Below, piece by piece: positions 1 through 12,590 of a stretch of 64,000 nt of DNA. This DNA comes from Abelmoschus esculentus (lineage: Eukaryota > Streptophyta > Magnoliopsida > Malvales > Malvaceae): contig JAUCBN010000024.1 of the NCBI GenBank assembly GCA_035048815.1, positions 866,001 through 930,000 of the forward strand. The letters are read 5' to 3'. Made by a program: the position numbers and the translations under genes. The notes beneath the pieces are model-generated. The model did no database searches, was not told the origin of the DNA, and saw only the letters and a program-made list of their open reading frames with translations. The stretch's first letter is position 1, and each line of letters begins with the position of its first letter.

Positions 1-35
1 AACAACACCATCCTCGAAGCTGCCTCGACATAGCC

Positions 36-3000
36 ATGGAGGTTCACAGAGTCGTCCCACCACCGCATGAAACCACCGTTCAAAAGCTCAAAACCACCCT
101 CAAAGAAACCTTCTTCCCCGACGACCCTCTGCGACAATTCAAAGGTCAACCGGCCAAGACGAAATGGATCCTCGCAGCTCAATACTTGTTCCCTATTCTC
201 CAATGGGGTCCTGATTACAGTCTCAAACTCTTCAAATCCGATGTCGTCTCTGGTCTCACCATTGCTAGCTTAGCCATCCCACAGGGAATCAGTTATGCCA
301 AGCTTGCTAATTTGCCACCCATTGTTGGTCTCTGTGAGTAAAGTCTTTTACTTTAAAGCTTGTTTTTCTTTTTGGACTTTGAGGTTAAAGCTTGTGTTCT
401 TTTGGTTCTATGTCGGTAAAGATTCCAGCTTTGTGCCTCCTCTTGTATATGCTGTACTTGGAAGCTCCAGGGACCTTGCTGTAGGGCCTGTTTCTATTGC
501 TTCACTTATACTCGGTTCCATGCTCAGACAAGAAGTATCTCCTGTCAATGAACCTCTCTTGTTCCTTCAACTAGCTTTTACTACCACTTTCTTTGCTGGT
601 TTTTTCCAAGCTTCTTTAGGATTCTTAAGGTAAAGTAAAATCTCTTCTACTTTTTCTTTAGTTTAACCTTTTCTGATGAGTTATGGTTTTAATCTACCAG
701 GCTTGGTTTCATCATTGATTTTCTCTCAAAGGCAACGCTTATCGGTTTCATGGCTGGTGCTGCCATAATAGTTTCTCTGCAACAACTGAAAGCCCTTCTC
801 GGAATCACTCATTTTACCAAAAAAATGGGTTTGATCCCAGTTCTGAGCTCTGTTTTCCACAACACAAAGGAGGTGAAGTGGTGTTTTTCCTCTTCTTCTT
901 CTTCCTCCTCCTTGTAAATGTCACTTGAATTCATGGTGGTTTGTTTCTTCTTGCAGTGGTCTTGGCAAACCATACTCATGGGGTTTTGCTTCCTGGTGTT
1001 CTTACTAGTGGCAAGACATGTTGTACGTTCTGGTTTACTCATCTTTTTGTCTCCAAGCCTGAAGTGGAATCTGGTTTCTTTTAACCACCTTACAGTTTCA
1101 ACCTATGCACCACTCAAGGCCAAATTACATTAAATTCAGTGTTTTAATCAGACGGTTTCGGCTATCAATCATATAATAATTCACAATTTTCTAACATCTG
1201 GCCCCCAGGAGATACTCATCTCACCAATCAGAGAGGCTAAATCTTGATGATTTGACTCCTTTCTGGCTCTGCATGGACAACACTTGTCATGCATTGCCAT
1301 GGTCTGGGTGGTCATAGTTTTTTCTAAATGAAGTCATGTAATATAAATATTTACAAATATAGTTTTTACTCACATATATAATATAACCCTTTTACCATTT
1401 TTACAGCAAAGGGTAGTCTTTTACTGTGAATATGCATTTGACTTGGGGTTGCGTGCCATTGCAGAGCATTAAAAAACCAAAGCTGTTTTGGGTCTCAGCT
1501 GGTGCTCCTCTGGTTTCAGTCATCCTCTCTACCCTTCTGGTTTTTGTATTCAAAGCTCAGAAACATGGCATCAGCATAGTAAGTTCTTATTCCCCCGTGA
1601 CCTTTGATAGGTTTGTCCCCTTACTTTTTTGGATTACTGCTAATTCTGTTTTGCCTAATTAATAGATTGGAAAGTTGCAAGAAGGATTAAATCCACCTTC
1701 ACTGAATATGCTGCAATTTCATGGAAGCTACCTTGGACTGACAATTAAAACTGGTCTTGTTACTGGCATCATTTCCCTCACTGTAAGTTCTTTTGAAGTT
1801 TTACTGATATTACAAAACTACTAGTTAATGTTAATGACAATAGATTAACAATGGAAGATTTGCTGGTTTCGAAACAGGAAGGCATTGCTGTAGGAAGAAC
1901 GTTTGCTGCTCTAAAAAATTACAAAGTGGATGGTAACAAGGAAATGATGGCAATCGGGCTGATGAATATGGTTGGCTCCTCTACTTCCTGCTATGTCACG
2001 ACCGGTGCCTTCTCTCGATCCGCGGTTAATCACAATGCCGGGGCCAAGACCGCGGTGTCCAACATAGTGATGTCGGTCACTGTTATGGTGACCCTCCTCT
2101 TCCTGATGCCTTTGTTCCAGTACACACCGAATGTCGTGTTGGGAGCCATCATCGTGTCTGCCGTGGTTGGCCTTATTGACATTCCGGCTGCCTGCCAGAT
2201 TTGGAGGATCGACAAATTCGATTTCATCGTGATGTTATGCGCTTTCTTCGGTGTTATTTTCATCTCTGTCCAAGGAGGTCTCGGCATTGCTGTAAGTTCT
2301 GTTCCTACACTGTATCATATAATGTGCAATCCAACAAGTCATGCCTGAAAAACAATTTAATGCAATTAGATTATACATCAATGTTTCAGGTTGGAATATC
2401 TATTTTCAAGATCCTCCTGCAAGTTACTAGACCAAAGACAGTGATGTTGGGGAACATTCCCGGGACAGATATTTTCCGAGATCTTCACCATTACAAGGAA
2501 TCGATGATGATCCCCGGTTTCCTTATCCTAAGCATCGAATCTCCGATCAACTTCGCTAATTCAACATATTTGAACGAAAGGGTATTGAGATGGATCGAAG
2601 AATACGAAGCCGAAGACCAAAAACAGCAGTCGAGCCTCCGATTTCTGATTTTCGATATGTCAGGTAAGCCATCTTCTAGTTCCAAGTTCCAACCATGACT
2701 TATGAGCTCTGAAAACACCATGATAACTCAAAATCTGCATACTGATTGCTTTCGTATCTCAGCGGTGAGTGGCATCGACACGAGCGGCGTATCATTCTTT
2801 AAAGAACTGAGGAAAATGATCCAAAAGAAAGGGGCTGAGGTAAGTTCCCTGTCTGCAACAACACAGTTTCATTATGTTGCATTTGCATGTAGCTATGTGA
2901 CTATGTCTGTGTTTTCTTATGTTGAAAATTCTGGTACTTTCTTGTTTTACAGCTTGTGCTGGTGAATCCTCTAGGAGAAGTGATGGAAAAACTGCAGAAA

Positions 3001-3117
3001 TCAGACGAAAGTGGGGAGTTGACGAGACCAGATTGCATGTTCTTGACCGTAGGTGAAGCTGTGGCTACGCTTTCAGCAACCCTCAAAGTCCAACCATCCA
3101 CTGATGACGTTGTTTGA
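36..3117 (+). CDS. SULTR3;3: SULTR3;3-type sulfate transporter (10 exons)
   Basis: Predicted 633-aa SLC26/SulP anion transporter of plant group 3, members of which move sulfate across chloroplast-envelope or other internal membranes (family knowledge). Exons: 36-333, 422-629, 701-872, 957-1019, 1465-1578, 1666-1782, 1878-2291, 2390-2663, 2763-2839, 2953-3117; phases agree and every intron is GT-AG. The N-terminal half carries the conserved SulP stretch around VVSGLTIASLAIPQGISYAK and several hydrophobic segments. The C-terminal third is the STAS domain, with SAVSGIDTSGVSFFKEL spanning exons 8-10. Text such as EGIAVGRTFAALKNY matches Arabidopsis SULTR3;3 more closely than SULTR3;1 or 3;2. The ATG at 36 gives the family N-terminus MEVHRVV. 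Only 35 nt of 5' leader lie in the window, so the promoter is missing. The exon 4/5 junction (RH|SIKKPK) appears one residue shorter than the homologue. Confidence 0.93.
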
Positions 3118-3458
3118 AAAACCAGACTGTAACTCTACAAAAGCAACCATTGGTTCAATGTCCTTGCATGTGATATTGCCTACAGCAAAAATTTGAATAA
3201 TTAATGAATTAATTTTTAAATTTAATTAAATCTTTTATTTTTTTATAATATATCATACAATTAAATAAAATTTTAAACTAAAATAAAATTATACTATAAT
3301 ATACTAAATAATTATAATAAAATTTATATAAAATATACGAATCAATTTTATAATAAAATTTAAATCGTAAAATATTGTACTCGTTGGAACACTTATAGGC
3401 AGCGGTAGTAAATAAAAGCCTAAATCCGACGTTGCTCTGACACACAAATCTGAGAATC
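3118..3458. other. SULTR3;3-SEC12 spacer
   Basis: This 341-bp AT-rich spacer holds the 3' UTR of the sulfate transporter and the short promoter and leader of the next gene. Nothing else is visible. Confidence 0.6.
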
Positions 3459-4285
3459 ATGACGGACTCCCCCTCCGATCTCAAAAAATACGGCGTTCCG
3501 TTCTACGGAGCCGGTTGGGTTCCTTACAACCAGATCAGATCCAAGCTCGCCTCGAAAGAAAAGGATCCAACTCCGTCCAACGATGAAGAGACTAGTACAC
3601 CTCTAAACTACGTCGTTCTCGCCGGCGGTGGCGGTGAGGGCCGTAGTGGCATCCCCAATGCAATCGTCGTCTCCCACGTTGATCTCGCCACTAATTCTAT
3701 CTCTGATCAACCTGTAAGTAGATTTAAAGGATTTCGTTTTAGAAATCGTTTGAATGATTTAGATATTTTATTGACGATTCTCAAAGTATTAGATATAGAT
3801 CTTTTAGTTCGCTAGTTTTTTTTTTTTAATAAAAGAAATGTTGTCAAATTCTGATTGTAAGCTGCTGCTTCTAATTTGTTATTTCTTCAACTGGAATACG
3901 CTATGGTATTGTTTTTTCTAATTGTATTGATTGTTAAGGTTGTTAAGCATGAAACTGGTTCTGATTTGCCTTATCGAATCACTGTTCATCCGCATGGAGA
4001 TGGCATTCTCTGCTCATTTCAAACGAGTTGCAGGTTATTTTTTTATTCAGTTCTATGTTGACTCTTTTTTTCTTCTTTTTTATCGTGTGCTTTTCAACTT
4101 TCGTGGCATCTATTATATAGTTTAGCTTAGGTCACTTAATTTGATCATGGAAACGTGATATTGAGAATCCTTGGAGGATTTTAAAGTGTCTTGCTATTGT
4201 TTACAGAGTGATTGATAGACACAAGAAAGTCTACGAAGTTTTAATCATATCAAGTTTGTTCCTTAGAATCAACCACCACCAACAG

Positions 4286-4319
<34 letters not shown>

Positions 4320-7300
4320 TGTTTCAAATCAGTTTCATCATATCAAGTTATCGACCATTCTATTTATAATTTATATAATAGATTCACAACTCTTTAACTC
4401 CTTATCTATGAAGTTTTAATGTTTTCATACTTAACATAACATTGGTGAAAAAGTTCCCTTGACTATAGTTGTTGGTTATTGATACATAGTTCTTGAGAGG
4501 AATCTCAACACTTTTGAATATGTTAATTAGAGATTATTAACATGTGAGGGAATAGAATCACCTTTTCATTAAGAGTTGGAAGCAGACTCCTGTTATAATA
4601 TGACTTTGCCTTGTAGGTAACATTATTACTCTCCCTTTATTGCATACTCTAGAAACGTAAAAGGACAAGTAATAGCATAGAATCGGGACCCTATTATGAA
4701 GGTGTAATAGAAGTCAAGTAGTTTTTGCTTCTCTTAAGTTCAAAAATGTGATCTTCATTAGATGTAAGCACATTCTACACCTAGGATCATATAGGAAGTT
4801 CTTGTGATTTTTCTTCAAAACCTTGGCTTTGGCTATTTATTGCCCTCCTTTTTGATTGACTCACTTTTAATATACATCCTTGTTAGTTGTTAGTATTGTC
4901 TTCTATTATTAGTTTTGTCATTGCTAGCAGTTTAACGAATATCACATCATTATTTTTTATGTTCAGGTTGTTTGAGTGGAAAGAATCCGAGGGCAATGAA
5001 ATCCACAAACTGAGTGTCAAGGTATCAGAGAAAGTTCTGACCCAGTTAGAAGATGTTGGACAACAGTTGGCACTGGCATTTAACAGTGAGGGTTCCATAC
5101 TGGCTGTTGGCGGCGAGGTACAACATCTCTTTCATGTTTCTATTTGTTGGATTAACTCTGCTGCATTATTTCTGACGAAACAAAAGAGAGGATACTGTTG
5201 TCCTTGCTATTGCTCAAATCATCCGAAATGATGCAAAGTCGAGCCACAGGTTTTCCTGTAAGATTAAAAAGAATATGCTAATGTATTTTCATATGATGAA
5301 TCACATTAGGCAATATACAGCAAGGTTAACTTCATGGTTAGACTGTGATTCTGAAGACATATTGATGCTGGGGCTAATTCTTTTATGTTATTTTGTTATT
5401 TCAGTTTTATGAACTAATTATTAGACAATAGACATATGGATGGATGGCTATGAGTATTAGTTACCTCGAGAGCTTTAGTCCAGGTCTAGGATTAAATCGT
5501 TATTCGTTCTGTATTACTAATAAGCTGAAAGGTAGGTTTATTACCACCTTTTAAATCGTTCAGTATTAGTTTTATTGATTTTCGGTGTGTGTGTGTGTGT
5601 GGGGGGGGGGGGTCTCCCTAACCACACCACATTTGATGATTGAAAAAAAGAAAAGGGAAAAGAAAACTAAGATACTAACTGCATGGGGATTTCGTACTTA
5701 AGATGTAGTTACCCCTTTGAAAGGCAGATTATATCAAGTTTAGGATTTTTCTTTTCAACCCAGTTTTGAATTGAAACTCTTCCGGTTTGTGTTTGTTATG
5801 TTCACTTTCTGAATTTCATTATTTTGTGCATAAAGTGTAATGCATTGCAGTTTGCACCTTTTTTAAAAAATGGTGCAATACAATACAACCATCTTATGCT
5901 CTAATTTTGGTGGAGTTCAGGATGGCAGTTTAAGGGTTTTCAAATGGCCTAGCATGGAAAAAATTCTCAATGAAGCTCAAGCTCATTCATCTGTTAAGAA
6001 CTTGGATTTTAGGTCTGTTCCAGTTGGAGTAACAAATATATATTTCTGAACCTGCAAACTTCGTTTCCCTCGCTGAAGCTTTAAAAGGACGGAGTTTGTC
6101 AAAGCGTAGGGAAATTCGTCTCCTTATTAGATATTTATTTGCTGACTTTTTGACTTTGTATTGCAGCTCTGATGGAAAATTTCTTGTCTCATTGGGAACT
6201 GCCCCTTGTAGGATTTGGGATGTAACATCATCAAAAGTTGTTACTTCTCTGGCAAAGGGAAATGTGAGTGAGTGGATCAAAGTTTACTAGTATTGTTGCT
6301 ATTAGTGCTAGCTTTTCCGAATGAGGAGAATTTCTAGATCATCAGCTTTATGTGAATATATCTATCTTTGATGTTGTAAAATGAAGCCCTGTCTAAATGT
6401 GCAACCATCTAATAGTTTAGTTAGATAGTCATAATCTTTTGTCAGATTTCTCGCAGTTATAGACTTTGAACTGGTTTATTTTGTTTACATGAACTACAGG
6501 ATGAGATTTTTGTCTGCTGCAGATTTTCTCCAATTAATGATAAGAATACATATCTATATATTGCTGCAGTCACAGGTAAAGATATAGCATTGGACTTTGC
6601 GGCTTGCGCTTCTCTGTTTTGTAAAGGGAACGTCTTTTAGTTTTCAAATTTACCATAACTTCATCTTGGCAGATCATGGTGGAAGTATTTTAACATATGA
6701 CACGGCCACATGGAAGAGAATACGCACAAGTCGAGTATTCCGGGAAGCTATCTCTGCGTTCAATATCTCATCTGATGGGAAGTTCCTTGCAGTGTAAGAA
6801 TTATTACTTTGTTATCATCAATCCGTTACATACTCAAAAAGTGGAGTATAAGTGTGATTAAGGCCCATCGTGAGCTTTCCTCCTAAGACCTCTCCGGTGC
6901 TTACTGTATTAGATGATTATCCTGCCTGTTTTCCCCTGCAACTTTTCTACTTTTTTGTAGATTTTTATGGCCTCGTGGTTTGTTAGATGAAATTTCAATG
7001 TTAGAATGCTAAATTCCTATTGCACCCTAAACTCCAAAAACCTTTGCTTTCAGAAAATTAGTAATTCCTCCTTTTCTGGCATGCAGTGGAACAGTTGGAG
7101 GAGACCTTTTTATAATAAATGCTGCCAGTATGAAGGTTCAAATGATGGTCAAAAAAGCTCACCTTGGTTTGGTTACAGCATTGACATTCTCCCCTGATTC
7201 AAGGTTGTACACAATATATGTGTTTTGTATGTTATTCTCTGCAACACTCCTTATAAGAATAAGTATGATATGGGGGATGAAATTTGAATACAGGACTTTG

Positions 7301-8410
7301 GTTTCTGCATCTTTGGACTCGAGTGCTAGAGTGACACTAATCAAGGACAAGACTAAAAGTGGTAGGTTCCTTTTCCTGATATTTTTTGGTTTTGTTGGCT
7401 CAAGATGCATTTGCACTTTGTTGTATTGAAAATTGCCGCCTTGCTGCAGCCTCTTGCCAACATCAGCTAAAGACTAATTTGCCCTCTTTGGGGACCTATC
7501 TTAGCCAAATACATGTCATCTGAACATTAGAATTTAAGTTTGACTTCTGTTAACTCAAAGGGACATATGACAACCATCAAACTTTGTGCTCTAATGTCTC
7601 CCGGTTTCAAACATTGTTTGAGACCCATGGATGACACAGTTCATATGACTAAAATGAAATAAAATTTTACTTAAAAGTTGACATGATCAGGTAGATAAAG
7701 TCTAAACTATTGCCTAGGGGAACACCCTGACCTAACCACCAAAGCATTTGGTTCACTGTTATATGCTCTCTCTATTAGAATATAATAAAATGTAATTCGT
7801 TGTTAATTGGTTAGTAGTTTGTTAGGTTGTTAGTCTGATGGATTAATATATTGGGTCATTGCTGAATGGGTTATAAATACCCAAGAATTGTAACTCTTTT
7901 GACACATCAGTTCATTGAATAAAATCATTTCAGTTTTCTCTTTTATTTTGGCTCTCTAAAACTTATTATCAATAACTATCTCCGGCCACCATCTCCGGCC
8001 ACAATGTCACCATTCTCACACTCTCTGCCATGTCGCCGCAGTGGCTGACACCGACATAGATGAGGAGCCAATGCTCCATGGTGGGTTTCAACCAAAAAAT
8101 AATTGGTCTAGCTTGGAATGTTATAAATCTATTAGATATATTTTTTTTAACTATTTATCATTTTGATTAGACAAATGAATCTTGTTTTTTATTAACTTCT
8201 GCTTGGTCGTGAATGTGTCATTTGATAAATTATATTTGTCCGTTTCTCATACATGGCAGGAAATGATTTCCTACATAAAAAACTCTAATTGTTTTAACTT
8301 TTTATATATTTAATTTTACAGGTGGAATGAGCTGGATTATCATCATATTGATGGTACTACTTGCTATTGCTGTGTATTTTATGAAGGAGAACGGAATTAT
8401 TATACCCTAA
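3459..8410 (+). CDS. SEC12: SEC12/PHF1-type WD40 membrane protein (10 exons)
   Basis: Predicted 386-aa SEC12-like protein, the ER-membrane exchange factor for SAR1 in COPII vesicle budding; the related PHF1 helps phosphate transporters leave the ER. Exons: 3459-3713, 3939-4033, 4967-5117, 5921-6012, 6167-6263, 6500-6575, 6673-6793, 7087-7203, 7294-7361, 8322-8410; phases close throughout. Residues 56-67 read GGGGEGRSGIPN, the K-loop motif of SEC12. WD40-like blades follow (DGSLRVFKW, CRIWDVTSSKVV, DHGGSILTYDTATWKR, SPDSRTLVSASLDSSARV). The last exon encodes one membrane anchor (about residues 362-377) and a short lumenal tail, the expected type II topology. Length fits the Arabidopsis family (about 390 aa). 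Assignment to SEC12/STL2P rather than PHF1 rests partly on gene neighbours. Introns 3, 4 and 10 kb-side intron 9 are large and carry microsatellites and an LTR-like remnant. Confidence 0.9.
4286..4315. repeat. (AC)n microsatellite in SEC12 intron 2
   Basis: A pure AC dinucleotide run of about 30 bp within the second intron. Confidence 0.95.
5585..5612. repeat. (GT)n-G12 microsatellite in SEC12 intron 3
   Basis: Eight GT units are followed directly by an uninterrupted run of twelve G. This is a compound repeat of the kind likely to vary in length between individuals. Confidence 0.95.
7790..7980 (+). mobile_element. LTR-like remnant in SEC12 intron 9
   Basis: The stretch has a U3-like AT-rich start, a TATAAATAC box near 7871, a TTGTAACTC segment and an AATAAAATC polyadenylation-like signal near 7918, the usual order in a short Copia-type LTR. 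No clean TG...CA ends, primer-binding site or target duplication was found. It is therefore an old fragment or a chance resemblance. Confidence 0.35.
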
Positions 8411-10369
8411 ACGCAGGCATGCTGAAATTTCAATCTAGAATTTGACCATTTTGTGTTAGAGTTGTTTAAAACTTTTGAAATTGCTTGGCAAACATAACAT
8501 AGTTTCTTAGTATAGGTGGGATGAGCTGACTGCTTCATTCCCAATGCCTGTCTAACCCGAATCTCATGTCGTAGATCATGCTATTGCAGGTCGAAAATGG
8601 TATGGCCATACACTTGGTTTAATTTTATAGTACACACCTATGGCTTATTTTCTTGCTCATTGGCATTCTGTTAGTTTTTCTAAAATTGGTTTTGATATCA
8701 AACGTCAGTGGCGGATCAGGGTCAGGTTAGGCAAATATTCATCTAAATTTTCTTTCTATTAGTTACTCATTTTATCAAATTGTGTCCGTTCTGAGATTTT
8801 ATTTGTGTCGAATCACTTACAAACTCTATATAAAAGAATATTTCTAGGTCCATCACAATGTTGAATGCTGGCAGGTAAGTTGCATTGCATTCTGGTTCTA
8901 GTACCTAATAATCGGATATATAGATCGTTGGATATACAAGTTATTTAGAGTTTTTGTTTAAAAAAATAGGCCTTTTGAAGTTTATTTTAGAATTAGGCCA
9001 AAAGCTATTATGCAGGTAGGAAAATACCATCTACAAATGATGATCTGGGAGAAAAACGTTAGCTACCGGTTGTGTTTTATTTTGGATTGGATTATTTAAA
9101 AAAATCTAATAATTGAGCTAATAATTTACGCATGGTATTTTTTTAGAAAAACCCAAGACACTAATTATTTTATCATCATTGCTATGATTATTGATTCGAA
9201 TTTTACAACTAGTATATTTTCGAAGCCAACTAAGAGTTGCATGAATTAAATTCCCGAAATCATTGTCTTGATTTGACATTCACACATGCCAAACATCTAT
9301 CATTCCAAACACATCTAAAAACATGCCTCCTTCGACTCATGTAGATTCTTACAGATTTATATAACATGATTGTTGATAAAAATGTCCGATCATATATAAT
9401 AAAGACATGAAAAACGATGAAGGTTGAAGGGATAGACAGTTTAATATTATTTTTATTAAATTAAATATATGATATAAGTTAATTCAAAATTGAGAGAATA
9501 ATTAAAAAACAAATAGAAGAAAATTAGTAACTAATTATTCAACATTTTAAAATCTTATGACTAAATAAGTACGTAGTTATTATTGAATAATTAATTATAT
9601 AAATATTTTGTACGAAATTATATAAATAATATGTACGAAAATTTAAAAGAGATTCCAAGATTAGAATAATTAAATGAAAGAGAGCGTGAAAAAGACGCTC
9701 CGAAAGAGACGAGTATGGGAAATATGCCTCATTATGACAAGTATAAAAGGGATTTTGACTTTCCTACACCTGGTGGACTAGATGATGAGAAAAAAAAAAG
9801 GTAATTTAATAAAAAGAGAAATCGAACCCTTTTTATTAATCAGATTTTCTCTCTCTACTGAAAGTCAACTCCTTTCTCTCGCCCACTACTTTTTGCGTTT
9901 TAACTTTTTATTCTTTGTAATTTAGTGATGCTTCTCTTAAAATATACATTCGAATATATTTTGTATCGTTCTTCTGATTTTTATGGTTTTACCTTGATTA
10001 ATTCGGATCTATCTGTATCGCGCACTTAGTTTTAGTGGGTGAGTCTCCCAACAAGAATTTTTTGCATACGCAATATCTCGGACCTAAAACTTGCTTAAGT
10101 GAAATCAAATTATTTAATATTTGGATCAATCCATGTTAGTACATCATATATATTTTAATTATAAGGGATTTACAAATTTTATTTTAAAACCTATAATCGT
10201 AAAATTTTAATACTTAAATTTTAATAATAAATTTTAGATTTTAAATTTTTAACATCTAAATCATATATTTTTAAAATTAAAAATTAAAATCTTTTATAAA
10301 AATTATTTTTTTCGCATTCAGTTCATAAAATATTTTTCTACATTTATTCACCATTCACAAAGTTGACTT
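8411..10369. other. Intergenic, SEC12 3' side
   Basis: AT-rich sequence of about 2 kb. The first part is the SEC12 3' UTR. A short CAGTGGCGGATCAGG-like tract near 8707 resembles the end of common plant hAT/MITE repeats. No convincing coding sequence was seen on either strand. Confidence 0.5.
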
Positions 10370-11246
10370 TTAATTGTAACGACCCGAACTCTCGGTTTAG
10401 TGTGTCGGGTTAACCCGTTGTGTTGGGCCTCGGGTTTAGGCTCAGGTTAGTGTGGTTTTGGGCTAGTTGGGTCCTTGGCTTGTTGGACTTGTGGGATGTG
10501 GGCTAAGGGCATCTTGGTAAATGCCAAAATAAGTTGTATGAAGGGGTTTTGGGTGTGGTTCTGCAGAGATGAAGTCACAAGTGCAGAGAACTCTTTCCTC
10601 TTCTTTCCTCTTCTTCATCTAGAGTCCAAGGAAGTGTAAAGGTGAGATCTTGCTGGGTTTGGGTTAGAATCTCGTTTTGTTTATGAAGTGTAAGTTTTAG
10701 AGCAGTAAAGGATCTATAAAACAAGGTAAGAATGTGTGGGTTTGGTGGAGGTGAAGGTTTTGTTGGGGTTTAAGGTGTAATCCGGGTTTGGGGTTTTTGA
10801 GGCTTAAAATCTGGGTCTTTTTGTGTTTTTAAGCTTTAGAAATTATCCCCGGACCATCCTTAATCGTTGTTCATCTTCCTCGTGTAGAGAAAGAGGTTGG
10901 AGAGCCATCAACAAGCTTGGGTAGAGGAGGAGTTTGACTTGAGTGGAGAGCCCGTTTTGCTGTTGCTTTGGCTTGAGGTTGGTACTCCCAACTCCTTCTT
11001 CATCATCCATTCATGATAGAATGCATGACATGTAGAGATAATCATGTATGTGTGTTGTCTTGCTTGATTTCTTGCTAATGAGTCATTAATGGTGAATTTC
11101 GGATTAACGTGGTTAAGGGCTGGAAATTGATGTCAAATACTTAAAACATCATTAATATTGAGTATGAACTCTTAGGGATTGATTAGATTAAGTTTGGGGT
11201 TGAAAATCTAGAATTTTTAAGTGCAGAACCGTCCTTAGTGCAGGGG

Positions 11247-11511
11247 GTATCGATACTCGGGCTACCGGTATCGATACCAGTGTGTGTATTTTGGCTTGTT
11301 GTTCAGAGGTATCGATACTTATTTCGATACCGTGGATTCCAGAAAGTTTTTGCATCGATACCTGTATCGAAACAGGTCCTCCCCTCTCTGTTGACTTTTT
11401 GGGTTGGTCAACGGTATCGATACCTGTTTCGATACCTGTGGTTCGATACCCTCTTTGGGTGGGTATCGATAAAGGGTGTTTCGATACCCTACTTAAGGGT
11501 ATCGATACCCC
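11247..11511. repeat. Cluster of TATCGATA palindromes inside the solo LTR
   Basis: About six full TATCGATA sites (near 11249, 11269, 11310, 11415, 11464 and 11500) and further TTCGATACC half sites lie in 265 bp, often as GGTATCGATACC. Their spacing is irregular. They could be diverged copies of a short internal repeat or a clustered binding site. Confidence 0.8.
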
Positions 11512-11800
11512 TGTGTGTTTTGGCTAAGTCGCGTAGAAATTAAGGTTTCGGTGGTCTTAATAAGTAAACACTTAAATCTAAAAGTTATAAATGAAATGTC
11601 GTACTAAGTTGAGGTTATAACTCCGAAAAACCAATTGAGATAAGACTTTAATATATCTTGTCGTGATGAGATCCTAGGTGGATCGTTTGAGTGGTCGAGT
11701 CCTTGTATGTTGGAATCCGGATATCCATAAGTGTTGCAACATGTCGAAGGCCATCCGATGTAATATTCCGGGTGATGTTTTGTCGACTATTCCGAGTGTA

Positions 11801-12030
11801 GGATCCCGATGCTGTGTGGACGCGGGCCTTATTCGAAGATACTCGATGTGACATTCCGAGTATGGGATTTAGAGGATCCCGATGCTGTGTGGACGCGGGC
11901 CTCAATCCCGGATGTAGGATCCCGATGCTATGTGAACGCGGGCCTCATCCTTGAGTATGAGATCCCGATGCTGTGTGGACGTGGGCCCTACTCGTAGTGT
12001 AGGATCCCGATGCTGTGTGGACGCGGGCCT
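11801..12030. repeat. Five-copy ~29-bp tandem repeat inside the solo LTR
   Basis: The core GGATCCCGATGCTGTGTGGA plus CGCGGGCCT recurs at 11801-11829, 11874-11902, 11917-11945, 11960-11988 and 12002-12030, with 0-3 changes per copy. Spacers are 14-44 bp and partly related (ATTCCGAGT and CTCGTAGTGT types). The minisatellite lies in the 3' half of the LTR. Confidence 0.88.
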
Positions 12031-12590
12031 CACTACCTCGTGTGTTTGGTTGATTTGTATATGCTGTGTGCGTTAATATACATCTCATATATGCCATGTG
12101 ATAGGAAAGCATGCTAGACCTTCATACCATGCATGTGATTTATATGCCATGCTTGCTGCTTTGAAATGCATGATGTTGGCCGAGTTTGGCGTATCCACTG
12201 AGCTTGTGTGGCTCAGCGTTCGGAATCTGTTTTCGTGCGTAGGTTAGGTGGAGCGGGATTCGTGGAGCACCATCGAGGTTTGGATTTTCAGCATCGACCG
12301 TGTTGTCAGAGTACAGTTATTTAGATGTAGTGGGCTTAGTACTATGTTGAACCCTATATGTATTTGTAACTCTGTTATTTTATTTGGGTCGAATGTTTTA
12401 AATCAGTCTGTAAAATATTTTGGAGCTCCGTTTTACTTTGAATTATTTTGGGTTTGCTTTATTTAATTGAATTATGGACTTAGTTTTGGACTTACATGAT
12501 TTCTATTTATTGGGCTTTTAAAAGAAATTTTGAGACATGAGTTTTGGGCCGGAGGCCCATTGTGACATCCGGGTCGGATGTTACATTAAT

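Larger units (their letters stand above)
10375..12585. mobile_element. 2.2-kb solo LTR (probably Gypsy class)
   Basis: The element starts TGTAACGACCCG and ends CGGATGTTACA, so it has TG...CA ends with a short inverted TGTAAC/GTTACA. It is flanked by the perfect 5-bp direct repeat TTAAT at 10370-10374 and 12586-12590. It is less AT-rich than its surroundings and has no gag, protease, RT or integrase coding. Size, ends and duplication fit a single LTR left by recombination between the two LTRs of a Gypsy-like element. The GACATCCGGGTCGGATGTTACA-like end is typical of plant chromovirus LTRs (from memory). Orientation was not proven. It contains a cluster of TATCGATA palindromes and a tandem repeat, listed separately. 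Confidence 0.8.

Noticed and set aside
11801..12030. CRISPR-like direct repeats
   Set aside because: Spacers are unequal and partly related to each other, no cas genes are present, and the window is eukaryotic. It is an LTR-internal minisatellite.
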